From Mycolicibacterium moriokaense (GTDB lineage Bacteria > Actinomycetota > Actinomycetes > Mycobacteriales > Mycobacteriaceae), in the NCBI RefSeq assembly GCF_003201655.1, contig NZ_QJJU01000012.1:169489-202034 (forward strand): a DNA stretch of 32,546 nt. Direction: 5' to 3'. The position numbers and the translations under genes were made by a program. The notes below the pieces were generated by a model. It had not been told where the DNA came from. It saw only the letters and a program-made list of their open reading frames with translations, and made no database searches. Position 1 is the first letter of the stretch. Each line of letters opens with the position of its first letter. This document shows positions 23,420-30,731 of this stretch, in pieces.

Positions 23420-23951
23420 TCGCGCGGCGCGGATCGACCTCCTACTGGACCGGCAGGACATCCTCGACTGCATGACGCGCTTCAGCCGCGGCATGGACCG
23501 CTTCGACCGGGACGTGTTCCTATCCGCGTTTCATCCGGACGCGATCGTCGCGGCAGGTGATTTCGTCGGCGGCCCGGCCGATCTCTTCGACTGGGCCACA
23601 GCCATGCACGAGCGTGGCCAGGTCGCGACGCACCACAACCTGCTCAACCACACCTGCGAGATCGACGGCGATACCGCGCACACGGAGACCTATTACCTGT
23701 TCGCCGCGCGCAACCGCGACGACACCAACTGGATCGCAGGCGGGCGCTACCTCGACCGGCTGCACCGCCAGGAAGGGACGTGGCGGATCGCTGTGCGGAC
23801 CAACGTCATCGAATGGTCGGGCATGGTCCCGACGATGCCGTTGCCATTCGCCGAGGTTGCAGACATCCACGGCAACGGTGCACCGTCGCGAAGCTTGGCC
23901 GACCCGTCGTACCTTCGCCCGTTGGTCAACCGTCGCCAGAGGTCGACTTAG
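23409..23951 (+). CDS. SnoaL/NTF2-like protein 2, paralogue of the 22002 gene
   Basis: The 180-residue protein repeats the architecture of the SnoaL-like protein at 22002-22550: LLLDRQDILDCMTRFSRGMD, FHPDAIVAAGDF and GGRYLDRLHRQEGTWRIAVR. Asp30 and His76 correspond to the candidate catalytic residues of the first copy. ATG 23409 is preferred to a TTG at 23394; it overlaps the SDR stop by 11 bp. Two different members in one operon suggest either a heteromer or two similar steps such as dehydrations on related intermediates. Confidence 0.75.
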   Translation: MDSDRAARIDLLLDRQDILDCMTRFSRGMDRFDRDVFLSAFHPDAIVAAGDFVGGPADLFDWATAMHERGQVATHHNLLNHTCEIDGDTAHTETYYLFAARNRDDTNWIAGGRYLDRLHRQEGTWRIAVRTNVIEWSGMVPTMPLPFAEVADIHGNGAPSRSLADPSYLRPLVNRRQRST

Positions 23952-23960
23952 ACTGCGGAA

Positions 23961-24857
23961 ATGCCATCCGAAAAGTACGAATACGGCGTCGATTTCGAAC
24001 GCGTCGACGCGATCGACATCCACACCCACGTCGAGGTCGATGGCCACGGCCACAAGGCCTACGACGATCAACTGGTCGAAGCCGTAGGGCAGTACTTCAA
24101 GATGGGGCCCGGCGCGTTGTCGAGCGTCGACGGGCTTGCCGACGAGTACCGGCGACACAACACTGCCGCGGTGGTGTTCACCATCGATGCGCGCACGGGG
24201 ATGCGGCATGAGTCGAACTCTGTCGAGGACCTCGTCGCAGGCGCGATCCGCAACAACGATGTGCTGATCCCGTTCGGCAGCGTCGACCCGTGGCACGAGC
24301 GACGCGCGGTGCACCGCGTCCATGAACTCGTCCGCGACTTCGGCGTCAAGGGCTTCAAGTTTCACCCAAGCATGCAGGCGTTCGAGCCGAACGATCGCCG
24401 CTTCTATCCGATCTACGAGGCGATCGCCGAGGCGAATGTCCCCGCGCTGTTCCACACCGGGCAGACGGGGATCGGCTCCGGACTGCCGGGTGGGCACGGC
24501 ATCAAATTGCGCTACTCCGACCCGATGTTGCTCGACGACGTGGCCGCCGACTTTCCGGGGTTGACGATCGTGATGGCCCATCCGGCTGTGCCGTGGGTGG
24601 ACTCGCAGATCGCGATCGCCTCACACAAGACCAATGTGTACATCGACCTGAGCGGCTGGTCGCCCAAGTACTTCCCGCCACAACTGGTGCGGGCCTTCAG
24701 CCGTCAGCTGCGCACGAAGGTGCTGTTCGGCACGGACTACCCGTACATCAAGATGGACCGGTGGCGCCGTGACTTCGAGGCGCTGGACGTCGACCCGGCC
24801 GCGGTGCCGCTGATCTTCAAGGAAAACGCGCTGCGGGTGCTGGGGATCACCACATAG
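23961..24857 (+). CDS. Amidohydrolase-family (ACMSD-like, COG2159 type) metal-dependent hydrolase or decarboxylase
   Basis: The 298-residue protein has the TIM-barrel metal motifs of the amidohydrolase superfamily: IHTH (His21, His23), KFHPS (His135), LFHTG (His165), AHPAVPW (His207) and GTDYP (Asp259). Members of this group decarboxylate or hydrolyse C-C or C-N bonds in ring-cleavage pathways. It is the last gene of the rightward operon, starting 9 bp after the second SnoaL-like gene; a long hairpin follows the stop. It may act late, on a small acid or diketone from ring breakdown. Confidence 0.85.
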   Translation: MPSEKYEYGVDFERVDAIDIHTHVEVDGHGHKAYDDQLVEAVGQYFKMGPGALSSVDGLADEYRRHNTAAVVFTIDARTGMRHESNSVEDLVAGAIRNNDVLIPFGSVDPWHERRAVHRVHELVRDFGVKGFKFHPSMQAFEPNDRRFYPIYEAIAEANVPALFHTGQTGIGSGLPGGHGIKLRYSDPMLLDDVAADFPGLTIVMAHPAVPWVDSQIAIASHKTNVYIDLSGWSPKYFPPQLVRAFSRQLRTKVLFGTDYPYIKMDRWRRDFEALDVDPAAVPLIFKENALRVLGITT

Positions 24858-24858
24858 C

Positions 24859-24918
24859 GCGAGCAGACGCAAAATCCCCTTTTCACCGGCGTGTCGGTGT
24901 GCTTTTGCGTCTGCTCGC
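24859..24918. terminator. Long hairpin after the operon, probable bidirectional terminator
   Basis: GCGAGCAGACGCAAAA (24859-24874) and TTTTGCGTCTGCTCGC (24903-24918) form a perfect 16-bp stem, with an inner stem CACCG/CGGTG (24884-24888 / 24895-24899) in the 28-base loop. It starts one base after the amidohydrolase stop, and the T-run side is present on both strands. I recall similar palindromes between mycobacterial genes but could not check this. Confidence 0.65.
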
Positions 24919-24992
24919 CAGAGAAGGCGATGAGTTTTCGAGGCGGCCGCGGTCGGTATCGGTGACTGACCCACCACCTGAAGGAGACCATC

Positions 24993-25763
24993 GTGCCCAC
25001 CCGTGAAGGCGCGCCGCTCGGCGCCCCGTGCTGGATCGACCTGCTCTCGTCGGATCTCGACCGCGCCCAGGAGTTCTACGGTGCGGTATTCGGCTGGACC
25101 TTCGAGTCCGCCGGGCCCGAGTACGGCGGATACGTCAACGCATCGAAGAACGGTCAGCCGGTGGCCGGATTGATGGGAAACACGCCGGAGATGCGGTCCC
25201 CTGATGGCTGGACCACCTACCTGCACACCTCCGATATCGCCGCGACGCTGCGCGCTGCCACCGAGGCGGGCGCCACGACGTGTGTCGAACCGATGGAGAT
25301 CCCGGCCAAGGGCCACATGGCGATGCTGACCGACCCCAGCGGGGCGGTCATCGGCTTGTGGCAACCGATCGGGCACCAAGGCTTCAACGTCGTCAACGAA
25401 GCCGGTGCCCCGGTCTACCACCAGCTGACCACCCGCGACTACGGCAAGGCACTCGACTTCTACCGCGACGTGTTCGGCTGGCACACCGACACCGTGTCCG
25501 ATACCGACGAATTCCGGTACAGCACTGCCAGTTTCGACGGTGATGCCTTGCTCGGTGTGATGGACGGAACGATGCTTCTCGCCGACGGTGTGCCGTCGAA
25601 CTGGTCTTTCTTCCTCGGCGCCGATGACGTCGACAAGACCGTGCAGTTGGTCAAGGAGAACGGCGGCACCGTGATCCGCGACGCCGAGGACACTCCATAC
25701 GGCCGGCTGGCTGCGGTGGCGGACCCCACCGGCGCGGGATTCAACTTGTCGTCGTTGCAGTGA
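24993..25763 (+). CDS. VOC-superfamily (glyoxalase/bleomycin-resistance fold) protein
   Basis: The 256-residue protein consists of two VOC modules, about 8-125 and 135-255. Each begins with the typical motif for substrate-binding beta strands (WIDLLSSDLDRAQEFYGAVFGW and YHQLTTRDYGKALDFYRDVF). GTG 24993 is the start because a strong AAGGAG lies 6 bases upstream (24981-24986). It is separated from the operon by the hairpin and is probably transcribed on its own. It may be a lyase, dioxygenase or resistance-type binding protein; the substrate is unknown. The last codons are part of a repeat found again at 26931-26955. Confidence 0.85.
   Translation: MPTREGAPLGAPCWIDLLSSDLDRAQEFYGAVFGWTFESAGPEYGGYVNASKNGQPVAGLMGNTPEMRSPDGWTTYLHTSDIAATLRAATEAGATTCVEPMEIPAKGHMAMLTDPSGAVIGLWQPIGHQGFNVVNEAGAPVYHQLTTRDYGKALDFYRDVFGWHTDTVSDTDEFRYSTASFDGDALLGVMDGTMLLADGVPSNWSFFLGADDVDKTVQLVKENGGTVIRDAEDTPYGRLAAVADPTGAGFNLSSLQ
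25733..25757 (+). repeat. Copy 1 of a 25-bp repeat encoding AGFNLSSL (VOC C-terminus)
   Basis: This stretch at the end of the VOC gene matches 26931-26955 at 23 of 25 bases. Both differences are T/C changes in Leu codons (TTG versus CTG), which leave the peptide AGFNLSSL unchanged. The two copies flank the SDR and S4 genes. Confidence 0.7.
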
Positions 25764-25781
25764 AGGCGACCATGGCCTGCG

Positions 25782-26438
25782 CTAGGCGGTGATGCGATAG
25801 TCGGTCCCGCAAGCAAACATGACGCCGAGCGGGTTCGGGGTGTTGGCCGCTTCGACGATCGTTCCGGCGAACTTCCCGTCGATCATCTCGGCGGAAACCA
25901 CGGTCAGGTGCACACCAGCGCGCCGGAACTCCGAACGCATTGTGTGCAGGGCGGTTTCGCCCGCCCGCTTGCTGGCTGCGATGGCTGTGTAACCCTTCGG
26001 CACAGCCTTGTGGGGAAAGAAGTGGGCCTGGTGACTGGTCACGAAAACAATGCGTCCGCCGACCGGCATCAGCGGCACGGCCATCCGCGCAAGGCGCCGT
26101 TGGGCATCGCGGTTGAGGCGCATCGCGTATCCGGGGTCGATCTTCGACTCGAGGTCGGTTGACGCGTTGAGCACCAAGGCGTCCAATCGCCCGAAGCGAG
26201 TCGCGATGGTGTCGATCATCGCCGCGCACTCGGCCTCATCAGCGATGTCGGCACGCAGCGTCGAGGCATACCCGCCCGCGCTGCGGATGGCTTCGGCGAT
26301 GCCTTCCGCGCGTTCCGCACTCTGGCGGTGGTTCACGACGACGTGGGTGTCGGCGCCGGCGAGTTGCTGCGCGACCTCCGCGCCGATGCCCCTCGATCCG
26401 CCGGTGACCAGGACAATCCGTGCAGGTGAGTGATGCAT
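25782..26438 (-). CDS. SDR-family protein with atypical catalytic spacing
   Basis: The 218-residue protein has the cofactor loop TGGSRGIG (12-19) and a reduced NAS (91-93) instead of NNAG. The nearest Tyr (150) lies seven residues before the conserved Lys157 (YTAIAASK), not four, so the standard YxxxK is absent. I recall a mycobacterial subgroup with a similar VAASKRAGE stretch. ATG 26438 has GGAAGGAA upstream, and the longer in-frame start at 26489 is less likely. It is convergent with the VOC gene and divergent from the S4 gene. Confidence 0.75.
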   Translation of the reverse strand: MHHSPARIVLVTGGSRGIGAEVAQQLAGADTHVVVNHRQSAERAEGIAEAIRSAGGYASTLRADIADEAECAAMIDTIATRFGRLDALVLNASTDLESKIDPGYAMRLNRDAQRRLARMAVPLMPVGGRIVFVTSHQAHFFPHKAVPKGYTAIAASKRAGETALHTMRSEFRRAGVHLTVVSAEMIDGKFAGTIVEAANTPNPLGVMFACGTDYRITA

Positions 26439-26549
26439 GTCGGGTTCCTTCCTTCCAGCCGTGCGTCCGCTTGGGACCCCACCGTACACGAGTTTTTAAG
26501 AAAAATAAGGGATAGATAAGGTAACGATAAGGTAGTCAATCGGGCCAAG
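26439..26549. promoter_or_regulatory. Divergent gap between the SDR and the S4 gene, with short GATAAGGTA repeat
   Basis: The 111-bp gap is locally AT-rich (26490-26535), unusual for this window. It holds GATAAGGTA twice (26515-26523 and 26526-26534), 11 bases apart, i.e. about one helical turn. The gap probably contains promoters for both genes. No clear -35/-10 pair stands out to me. Confidence 0.4.
26515..26534 (+). repeat. Two GATAAGGTA repeats one helical turn apart
   Basis: GATAAGGTA occurs at 26515-26523 and 26526-26534, separated by AC, upstream of the S4 gene start at 26550. The 11-bp period would present both to the same face of DNA. It could be a binding site for a regulator or a chance repeat in AT-rich sequence. 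Confidence 0.4.
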
Positions 26550-26922
26550 ATGGAAAGCGTGGCGTCGACCCGGTTGGACAGTTGGCTTTGGTCGGTCCGT
26601 CTCGCGAAGACCCGAACGGACGCCGCCGAGGCGTGCAGGGGTGGGCACGTGCGGGTCAACGGTCGGCCCGCGAAGCCGGCCACCACGGTGTCGCCGGGCG
26701 ACGAGGTGCGCGCACGGGTCTCAGACCACGCGGGTAGTCGAGGTGGTGCGGGTGATCAAGAAGCGGGTGGGTGCGGCCGACGCAGCGACGTGCTTCCTCG
26801 ACCGAACGCCTAAACCCGCTCCCGCAGAGACGATTGCCGTGGCGGCCCGCGATCGCGGTGCGGGTAGGCCGACGAAGCGGGATCGCCGGATGATGGACAA
26901 GCTGCGAGCGGGCCGCATCTGA
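26550..26922 (+). pseudogene. S4-domain RNA-binding protein (Hsp15-like), broken by a frameshift
   Basis: From ATG 26550 the first 57 or so residues read as an S4 RNA-binding domain (RLDSWLWSVRLAKTRTDA, GGHVRVNGRPAKPATTV, PGDEVRARV). After that the homologous reading jumps one base forward and continues as TRVVEVVRVIKKRVGAADAA to RRMMDKLRAGRI, ending with TGA at 26922. The shift lies about 26715-26733; one extra base near 26721 would explain it. Intact relatives are about 120-130 residues and bind rRNA or tRNA on the ribosome, helping rescue stalled 50S subunits. The break may be a real mutation or a sequencing error. Confidence 0.75.
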
Positions 26923-26930
26923 GACGACCG

Positions 26931-26955
26931 CGCGGGATTCAACCTGTCGTCGCTG
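26931..26955 (+). repeat. Copy 2 of the 25-bp repeat, remnant of a VOC gene end
   Basis: This copy lies between the S4 gene and the channel gene, overlapping the channel stop codon (26939-26941). It matches 25733-25757 at 23 of 25 bases and still encodes AGFNLSSL in the plus direction. No other part of a VOC gene precedes it, so it looks like a scar from a duplication or insertion. Confidence 0.65.
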
Positions 26956-28657
26956 GATCAGCGACATCGGGTTGCTGGGCACCCTGGCCCTTGCGCAGGG
27001 TGGCCAGCAGTTCTCGGTAGGGCCCCACAAGGTAGGCGGTATCGCCCGCGCTGAGCCTGCTATCGCGACGGGGATGCAACCGCAGTGCCTCATCGGCCCT
27101 GGTGATCGCAATGACGCGAGTCTGGGTGGACATGTCGAACATGCGCATGCCGTCAAGCTCGCTGCCCGGTGCGACGTACATGCCGCCGACCATGAACGAG
27201 CGGTGGCCTACCGAGAAGGTGCCGAGCACCTGCAGACCCAGCGCCGCGCCGATGAACCAGGGTGCGGCCAGTTCCACCGTGGAGTGGACGTTTTCGAACC
27301 CGAAGCGCTGTGCGACGGCCGCGCCGAGCGTGCGGTCGTAGACCCGGAGGACGATCGGCACATCCGGCCTATGGACCTCCGGCAATGTGCGGGGACCGAG
27401 CATCTCCTTCAACACGATGGCGGTCTCGATGTTGACGATGTCGTCGCGGGTCAGCACGGCCACCGCGCGGGCTTCGTCGATGCGGGCGGATTCCAGCGTC
27501 TGTCGCAGCGTGGCGTCGCCGAAGATCACCGGCACGTCGAGGCGGTCTGCCGTGTTCAGGTAGCGGTTGTCGTCGTCGCGCTCAATAACCGCCACGTCGT
27601 AGCCGGCCGCCATCAGGTCGCTGACCACCCGGATGCCGAACGAGCCAAGACCGACGACGATCACATGGTTGCGCAGGTGCCGCACCTTGCGGCGCCCGGC
27701 GGAATGCGCGAAGCGTCGCGACAACAGCACATCGGCGACGAAGGCGACGAGGATCGCGGTGGTGGTCACGCCGGCGAACATCAGCCCAATGCCCCAGATC
27801 CGCAGCCACATCGGCTGGTGCATGAAGCTGAAGTCGCCGTACCCGACGGTTGCGATGGTCTCCGTGGTGAAGTACAGCGCATCGATCCAGGTCATCCCCG
27901 GCGGATGCTGGTAGGCGAACCGCAGCAAAACGGTCGAGCCGATCCACAGAGAGAACGAGGCGGCAAGCGCTCGATAGAACATCGGATTGATGTCGTCGCG
28001 GATCAGGCGCACCGCGTCGATGAACCGGCGCACGGGCGGCCGCCGCACCTTTCGATGGGACAGCGGTCGGGGCACCCTGATGCCCTGCTCGACGAGTTCG
28101 TCGGCGGTGCCTATCATCGCGGTCCAATCGCCCTCGCGAATGCGGTAGTCACGGCCGGGACAGGCCACCACCTCACCGGGCGTTTCGGAGTTCTCGCCGT
28201 GGATCACCGCGGCCGGCGCCAGATCGCCGTAGATTTCGCGCAGCGTGCCGTCGTGCGGCGCGTCCGCGCCGGAGACGACGAAGTCGATCCCTGCCACCGA
28301 AATCGTGTGCGTGGTTCGGGCCAGGCAGGCCTCCACCACTGATGTCGCAGCCAGGTCGGCGACATCGAGGATGGCGCCTGGCCCGTTGTTCTGTGCCATT
28401 GCCTCTCGCAGCACGCCGTTGGCCAGGCGGGCCACCACCCTTACGTTCGGGTTGGCTTGCCGTGCCAGCAGCGCGATTTCGAGGTTCAGCTCATCGTCGT
28501 CGTCGGCGCAGATCACTGCCTGCGCATCAGTGACGCCCGCTGCAGCCAGGCCCTCCGGCGCTTGCAGCGTCACGACTCTGGTACCGGTGGTGTTCAGCTC
28601 CTCGACGATCCGCATCCCGAGCGGATCGTCTCCGCAAACGATGATGTGGCCGCTCAT
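26939..28657 (-). CDS. Ion channel flanked by two RCK (NAD-binding) domains
   Basis: The 572-residue protein has an N-terminal RCK domain (HIIVCGDDPLGMRIVEEL, about 1-120), a linker, then two membrane segments (about 229-248 and 286-312) with a pore loop carrying the potassium filter TVGYGD (270-275), and a second RCK domain starting at HVIVVGLGSFGIRVV (331 on). The filter is intact, so it is probably a potassium channel gated by ligands on the RCK domains. ATG 28657 is chosen; earlier in-frame starts only add an unlikely N-terminus. It is convergent with the S4 gene and divergent from the BKACE gene, 52 bp apart. Confidence 0.88.
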   Translation of the reverse strand: MSGHIIVCGDDPLGMRIVEELNTTGTRVVTLQAPEGLAAAGVTDAQAVICADDDDELNLEIALLARQANPNVRVVARLANGVLREAMAQNNGPGAILDVADLAATSVVEACLARTTHTISVAGIDFVVSGADAPHDGTLREIYGDLAPAAVIHGENSETPGEVVACPGRDYRIREGDWTAMIGTADELVEQGIRVPRPLSHRKVRRPPVRRFIDAVRLIRDDINPMFYRALAASFSLWIGSTVLLRFAYQHPPGMTWIDALYFTTETIATVGYGDFSFMHQPMWLRIWGIGLMFAGVTTTAILVAFVADVLLSRRFAHSAGRRKVRHLRNHVIVVGLGSFGIRVVSDLMAAGYDVAVIERDDDNRYLNTADRLDVPVIFGDATLRQTLESARIDEARAVAVLTRDDIVNIETAIVLKEMLGPRTLPEVHRPDVPIVLRVYDRTLGAAVAQRFGFENVHSTVELAAPWFIGAALGLQVLGTFSVGHRSFMVGGMYVAPGSELDGMRMFDMSTQTRVIAITRADEALRLHPRRDSRLSAGDTAYLVGPYRELLATLRKGQGAQQPDVADPATTG

Positions 28658-28709
28658 GCTGTGAAACGCTACTTCGGAATACGTCGTCGTGAGGGGTGAA
28701 GACTGACAG

Positions 28710-29438
28710 ATGCCCATCGGCCCCAAGATCTACGTCAAGGCGTGTATCAACGGCGCTCGCACCCCAGACGCGCACCCGAACCTGCCGGTCAGCCCCGAGC
28801 AGTTGGCCGCAGCAGCGCTCGGCGCGCACCAAGCGGGCGCGAAGGCGGTACATATGCATCCCAAGAACGCCGACGGTGTCGACTCGTTGCTTCCCCAGCA
28901 CGTGGACGCCGCGGTATCGGCGGTGCGGCAGGCGGCACCGGGGCTACCGCTCGGGGTGACGACGGGGTTCTGGGCGCTGCCCGACGCGGACGCCCGACTG
29001 CGTGCCGTCGACGGCTGGACCGTGCTGCCCGACTTCGCATCGCTGAATTGGCACGAGCCCGGCTCGGAGGACCTTGCCCGGCTGCTGCGGACCAAGGGAC
29101 TCGGCGTCGAGGTGGGCATCTTCCACGCCGAGGCGGCCGAGTCGTGGGCCGCGTCGGAGATGGCTGCGCACTGCATGCGGGTGATGATCGAACTGGGACC
29201 AGCCGGTGATATCGCGACCGCCGACGACCTGCTCAGCCAGGTGCTCGCCGCCGGCTCACACGCGCCGGTGCTGCTACACGGCTTCGACGAAAGTTGTTGG
29301 TCGCTACTGGAACACGCCGGGGCCTGCGGTGTGCAGACCCGCATCGGGATGGAGGACACGCTGCGGCTGCCCGACGGCTCGACCGCCGTCGACAACGCCG
29401 CGCTGGTGTCTGCAGCCGTCGAGTTGCTCAGTCGGTAG
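28710..29438 (+). CDS. BKACE-family protein (beta-keto acid cleavage enzyme, short form)
   Basis: The 242-residue protein carries the HMHP zinc motif (48-51), the TGFW motif near residue 91, and GMEDTLRLPDG near the end, all features of the BKACE family (DUF849), which cleaves a beta-keto acid with acetyl-CoA. It is shorter than the 270-310 residues typical for the family, with a reduced N-terminus (IYVKACINGARTPDAHPNLP). A GGGGTG-rich stretch upstream of ATG 28710 may be the RBS. Its end overlaps the convergent cupin gene by 11 bp. The substrate is unknown. Confidence 0.85.
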   Translation: MPIGPKIYVKACINGARTPDAHPNLPVSPEQLAAAALGAHQAGAKAVHMHPKNADGVDSLLPQHVDAAVSAVRQAAPGLPLGVTTGFWALPDADARLRAVDGWTVLPDFASLNWHEPGSEDLARLLRTKGLGVEVGIFHAEAAESWAASEMAAHCMRVMIELGPAGDIATADDLLSQVLAAGSHAPVLLHGFDESCWSLLEHAGACGVQTRIGMEDTLRLPDGSTAVDNAALVSAAVELLSR

Positions 29439-29874
29439 GGGCGGCCAATGCAAAGTCGGCGAAGTCGAAGCCCGGTATCACGACACAGCTGACCAGACAG
29501 GGCTCGTCGTCGCGAGGACGAGCGCGTTGCCAGTGCCTTGGTGGCACGACAATCTGCGGGTGCTCCCCTGCGAGAATATCGGCTCCAAGCAAATGTGTTG
29601 TGGCACTGTCCTGTTCGGCTCCGACCTCCAGCAACAGCGGACCGCCGGAGTGGTAGAGCCACAGTTCAGCGCTGCGCACCGTGTGCCATGCCGATTGCTG
29701 ACCGGGCATGAGTAGGAACAGGATGGCCGTACCTGCGCTGCGCGGGCCGTTGTAGTCGGGCGGCAGTGCGGATTGCGGCATCGTCAGCCCGCTGCGCCAG
29801 GTTTCCCTGAACCAGCCGCCCTCGGGATGGGGGGACAGGTCGAGGCGGCGCGCCCATTCCGGAAGATCGCTCAT
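29428..29874 (-). CDS. Cupin, DUF985 family
   Basis: The 148-residue protein fits the small one-domain cupin family DUF985/Cupin_5 (YML079w type): LDLSPHPEGGWFRETWR at the start, the AILFLLMPGQQSAWHTV and WLYHSGGPLLLEV strands, and a C-terminal VVIPGFDFADF. The family binds a small ligand in its barrel, but its reaction is not established. It overlaps the convergent BKACE gene by 11 bp and is divergent from the alpha/beta-hydrolase gene with a 44-bp gap. Confidence 0.88.
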   Translation of the reverse strand: MSDLPEWARRLDLSPHPEGGWFRETWRSGLTMPQSALPPDYNGPRSAGTAILFLLMPGQQSAWHTVRSAELWLYHSGGPLLLEVGAEQDSATTHLLGADILAGEHPQIVVPPRHWQRARPRDDEPCLVSCVVIPGFDFADFALAAPTD

Positions 29875-29918
29875 CGCAATTCCCCCTCAATCGGTTCCGA
29901 GACTCCACACTAGAGACG

Positions 29919-30722
29919 ATGCCTTCCGACAAGACACCTATTGTCCTGATCCACGGATTGTGGATGCCTCCGCACAGCTGGAGCGGTTGGATCGAGCGCT
30001 ACACCGCGGCCGGCCACACCGTCCACGCGCCCGCTTGGCCTGGCGTATCGGAACTCGATGAGGAACTCGACCTGTCCAAGGCGCCCGCCGACATCCGTCT
30101 CGGTGAGGTGGTCGACCATTACGAAGCCATCGTGCGTGGCCTTCCCGAGCCGCCGATCCTGATGGGTCACTCCTTCGGCGGCCTGATCACGCAGATGCTG
30201 CTCGACCGGGGTTTGGGGCGCGCGGGCGTCGCCATCCACCCCGCAGCCCCGCGCGGTGTGTACCGGCTGCCGCTGTCGGTGTTGCGTGCGGCGTTCCCCG
30301 TGCTGCGCCTGCCATCGAATCGGCGCCGCGCGGTGCCACTCACGCGTGCCGAGTTCCACTTCGCATTCGCCAACACCGTGTCACGTGCCGAATCCGATTC
30401 CTGGCACGCGAAGCTGGCGATCCCAGCGCCGGGGCGGCCGCTGTTCGAGTCCGCGGTGGCCAATTTCCTGCCAAAGTCGCGGGCGGCGACGGCGCTCGAC
30501 TACGCCAGACCCAACCGGGCGCCGCTGCTGCTGATCGCAGGCGGCCGCGACCACCTCACGCCGCCCGCGGTCGTTTACGAGAACTTCAATCGCTACCGGC
30601 GCTCGGCCGCGCCGACGGACTTCAAGCTGTTCGAGGACCGACCGCATTTGACGCCGGCGTTGGACGGCTGGACCGACGTGGCCGACTACGCATTGACGTG
30701 GACGGCGGACCACAGCGGATAG
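29919..30722 (+). CDS. Alpha/beta-fold hydrolase
   Basis: The 267-residue protein has the oxyanion region IHGLW (11-15), nucleophile elbow GHSFGG with Ser85 (83-88), a probable acid Asp in AGGRDHLTP, and the His in DRPHLTP. Length and spacing are those of an esterase or lipase-like hydrolase; a haloalkane dehalogenase is excluded because the nucleophile is Ser. No signal peptide is visible. It may form an operon with the small membrane protein 9 bp downstream and the acetyltransferase. Confidence 0.88.
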   Translation: MPSDKTPIVLIHGLWMPPHSWSGWIERYTAAGHTVHAPAWPGVSELDEELDLSKAPADIRLGEVVDHYEAIVRGLPEPPILMGHSFGGLITQMLLDRGLGRAGVAIHPAAPRGVYRLPLSVLRAAFPVLRLPSNRRRAVPLTRAEFHFAFANTVSRAESDSWHAKLAIPAPGRPLFESAVANFLPKSRAATALDYARPNRAPLLLIAGGRDHLTPPAVVYENFNRYRRSAAPTDFKLFEDRPHLTPALDGWTDVADYALTWTADHSG

Positions 30723-30731
30723 TCTGGCCGC

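Noticed and set aside
26972..28342. 456-residue plus-strand ORF over the channel gene
   Set aside because: Composition is His/Gly/Arg-rich and it mirrors the RCK/pore protein on the minus strand.
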